A DNA stretch of 20,355 nucleotides, taken from the NCBI GenBank assembly GCA_002421965.1, contig DISN01000012.1, positions 1 to 20,355 on the forward strand, given 5' to 3'. Numbering within the stretch: position 1 is the stretch's first letter; the number at the start of each line of letters is the position of its first letter. The notes beneath the pieces were generated by a model, which was not told where the DNA came from, ran no database searches, and saw only the letters and a program-made list of their open reading frames with translations. A program made the position numbers and the translations under genes. Origin of the DNA: Candidatus Saccharibacteria bacterium UBA6209. Lineage in GTDB: Bacteria; Patescibacteriota; Saccharimonadia; Saccharimonadales; Saccharimonadaceae. Positions 19,878-20,355 of this stretch are shown here, piece by piece.

Positions 19878-20061
19878 TAAGGCTTAGGGCATACGTCTTT
19901 TTAGCTCCTATAACTTCAGGAGTGGGTAGCCTAAAACCTCACTTCGATGTCGATGACAGCTCAGTGCTAAATGAATTTTTAAATTGACTGGTGCATTCAC
20001 ACCAATTACTAGTCAAGTCTACCTCATCACCCCTGTTAATGCAAGCATTAACGTTGGTGAC
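19878..20061 (-). other. 23S-5S spacer with processing-type stems
   Basis: No gene or tRNA is seen. Stems include TTGACTGGTG.. with CACC..AGTCAA (19984-20016) and GTTAATG/CATTAAC (20035-20041/20046-20052), next to the 23S 3' end, probably for rRNA maturation. Confidence 0.55.
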
Positions 20062-20355
20062 AAGGACATAAAAAGGCAATGGGACTGTTAGTATGCTTCA
20101 GCTACATGCATTACTGCACTTCTACCTTGCACCTATCAAACTGATAGTCTCTCAGTGTCCTCATAGGGAAACCTTATCTTGAAGTTAGTTTCGCGCTTAA
20201 TATGCTTTCAGCGCTTATCTATTCCGAACATAGCTACTGGACAATGCAGCAGGTGGCCACAATCCATACACCAGAGGTTCGTCCACCCGGGTCCTCTCGT
20301 ACTACGGGCAGATCTTCTCAAGTTTCCTATCGTCCATACCGGATATAAACCGAAC
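20062..20355 (-). rRNA. rrl: 23S ribosomal RNA, 3' end (partial)
   Basis: On the plus strand one reads the complement of the 23S 3' domain: GTTAGTA, GCATTACTGCACTTC, CTTTCAGCGCTTATC, GGTCCTCTCGTACTA (the sarcin-ricin loop complement) and CCGGATATAAACCGAAC. The gene runs out of the window at 20355. The 3' end near 20062 is estimated by comparison with the usual distance from the conserved GTTAGTA. No intron is seen in the visible 294 nt. Confidence 0.93.

Noticed and set aside
19878..20061. tRNA in the rRNA spacer
   Set aside because: No cloverleaf with T-loop GTTCRA and acceptor pairing could be found on either strand; only simple stems are present.

Overview
The window looks like a chromosome segment of a Candidatus Saccharibacteria (TM7)-type CPR/Patescibacteria cell. 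This is an inference from several things. The genes are compact and often overlap. There is a DUF5663-like family protein and a short KGG protein. Many starts lack a ribosome binding site and sit 6-10 nt behind a -10 box. The surface protein carries an LPQSG tail. UGA is used as a stop, which argues against the UGA-glycine CPR groups. No 16S rRNA is present to prove the assignment.

Layout. 1-1243 (minus): rpsU-yqeY-adk-like cluster behind a near-leaderless promoter. 1302-1893 (plus): Nudix hydrolase. 1888-4655 (minus): recJ, a small winged-helix protein, and a phosphoribosyltransferase-fold protein with a degraded PRPP loop. 4695-8097 (plus): priA, def and fmt; def and fmt are the paired enzymes of N-formylmethionine metabolism. 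13547-16497 (minus): rpsA (behind a 12-codon leader ORF) and infB. 16603-17076 (minus): sortase-type surface protein. 17166-18414 (plus): ROK kinase overlapping an HExxH metalloprotein. 18451-18657 (minus): KGG protein, followed by a candidate small RNA on the plus strand. 19067-19712 (minus): decayed RDD and C39-like genes. 19769-20355 (minus): 5S rRNA and the 3' end of 23S rRNA, so the rRNA operon reads leftward.

The accessory part is 8105-13478, between fmt and infB. It is organised around a central divergent promoter at 10455-10528. Leftward lie a 589-aa membrane/coiled-coil protein and a DUF5663-like protein. Rightward lie two strikingly GC-rich genes (a coiled-coil protein and a four-helix membrane protein), then a 277-aa LEA-like amphipathic protein and a second, shorter DUF5663-like paralogue. 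The rightward leader (about 10535-10781) is highly structured. It holds five copies of the 12-mer CYACACAWTNAC in alternating orientation, so each copy can pair with the next. Each GC-rich gene is followed by a large hairpin. This is the best candidate for an undescribed system; its function cannot be read from the sequence.

Two promoter styles recur. Housekeeping genes (PRTase-like, priA, def, ROK, RDD) have a -10, usually extended as TGnTACAAT, placed 6-7 nt before ATG, which implies leaderless mRNAs. The accessory genes and the KGG gene use TATTGAC plus TGC-TAnnnT with 17-bp spacing and a longer leader with a Shine-Dalgarno sequence.
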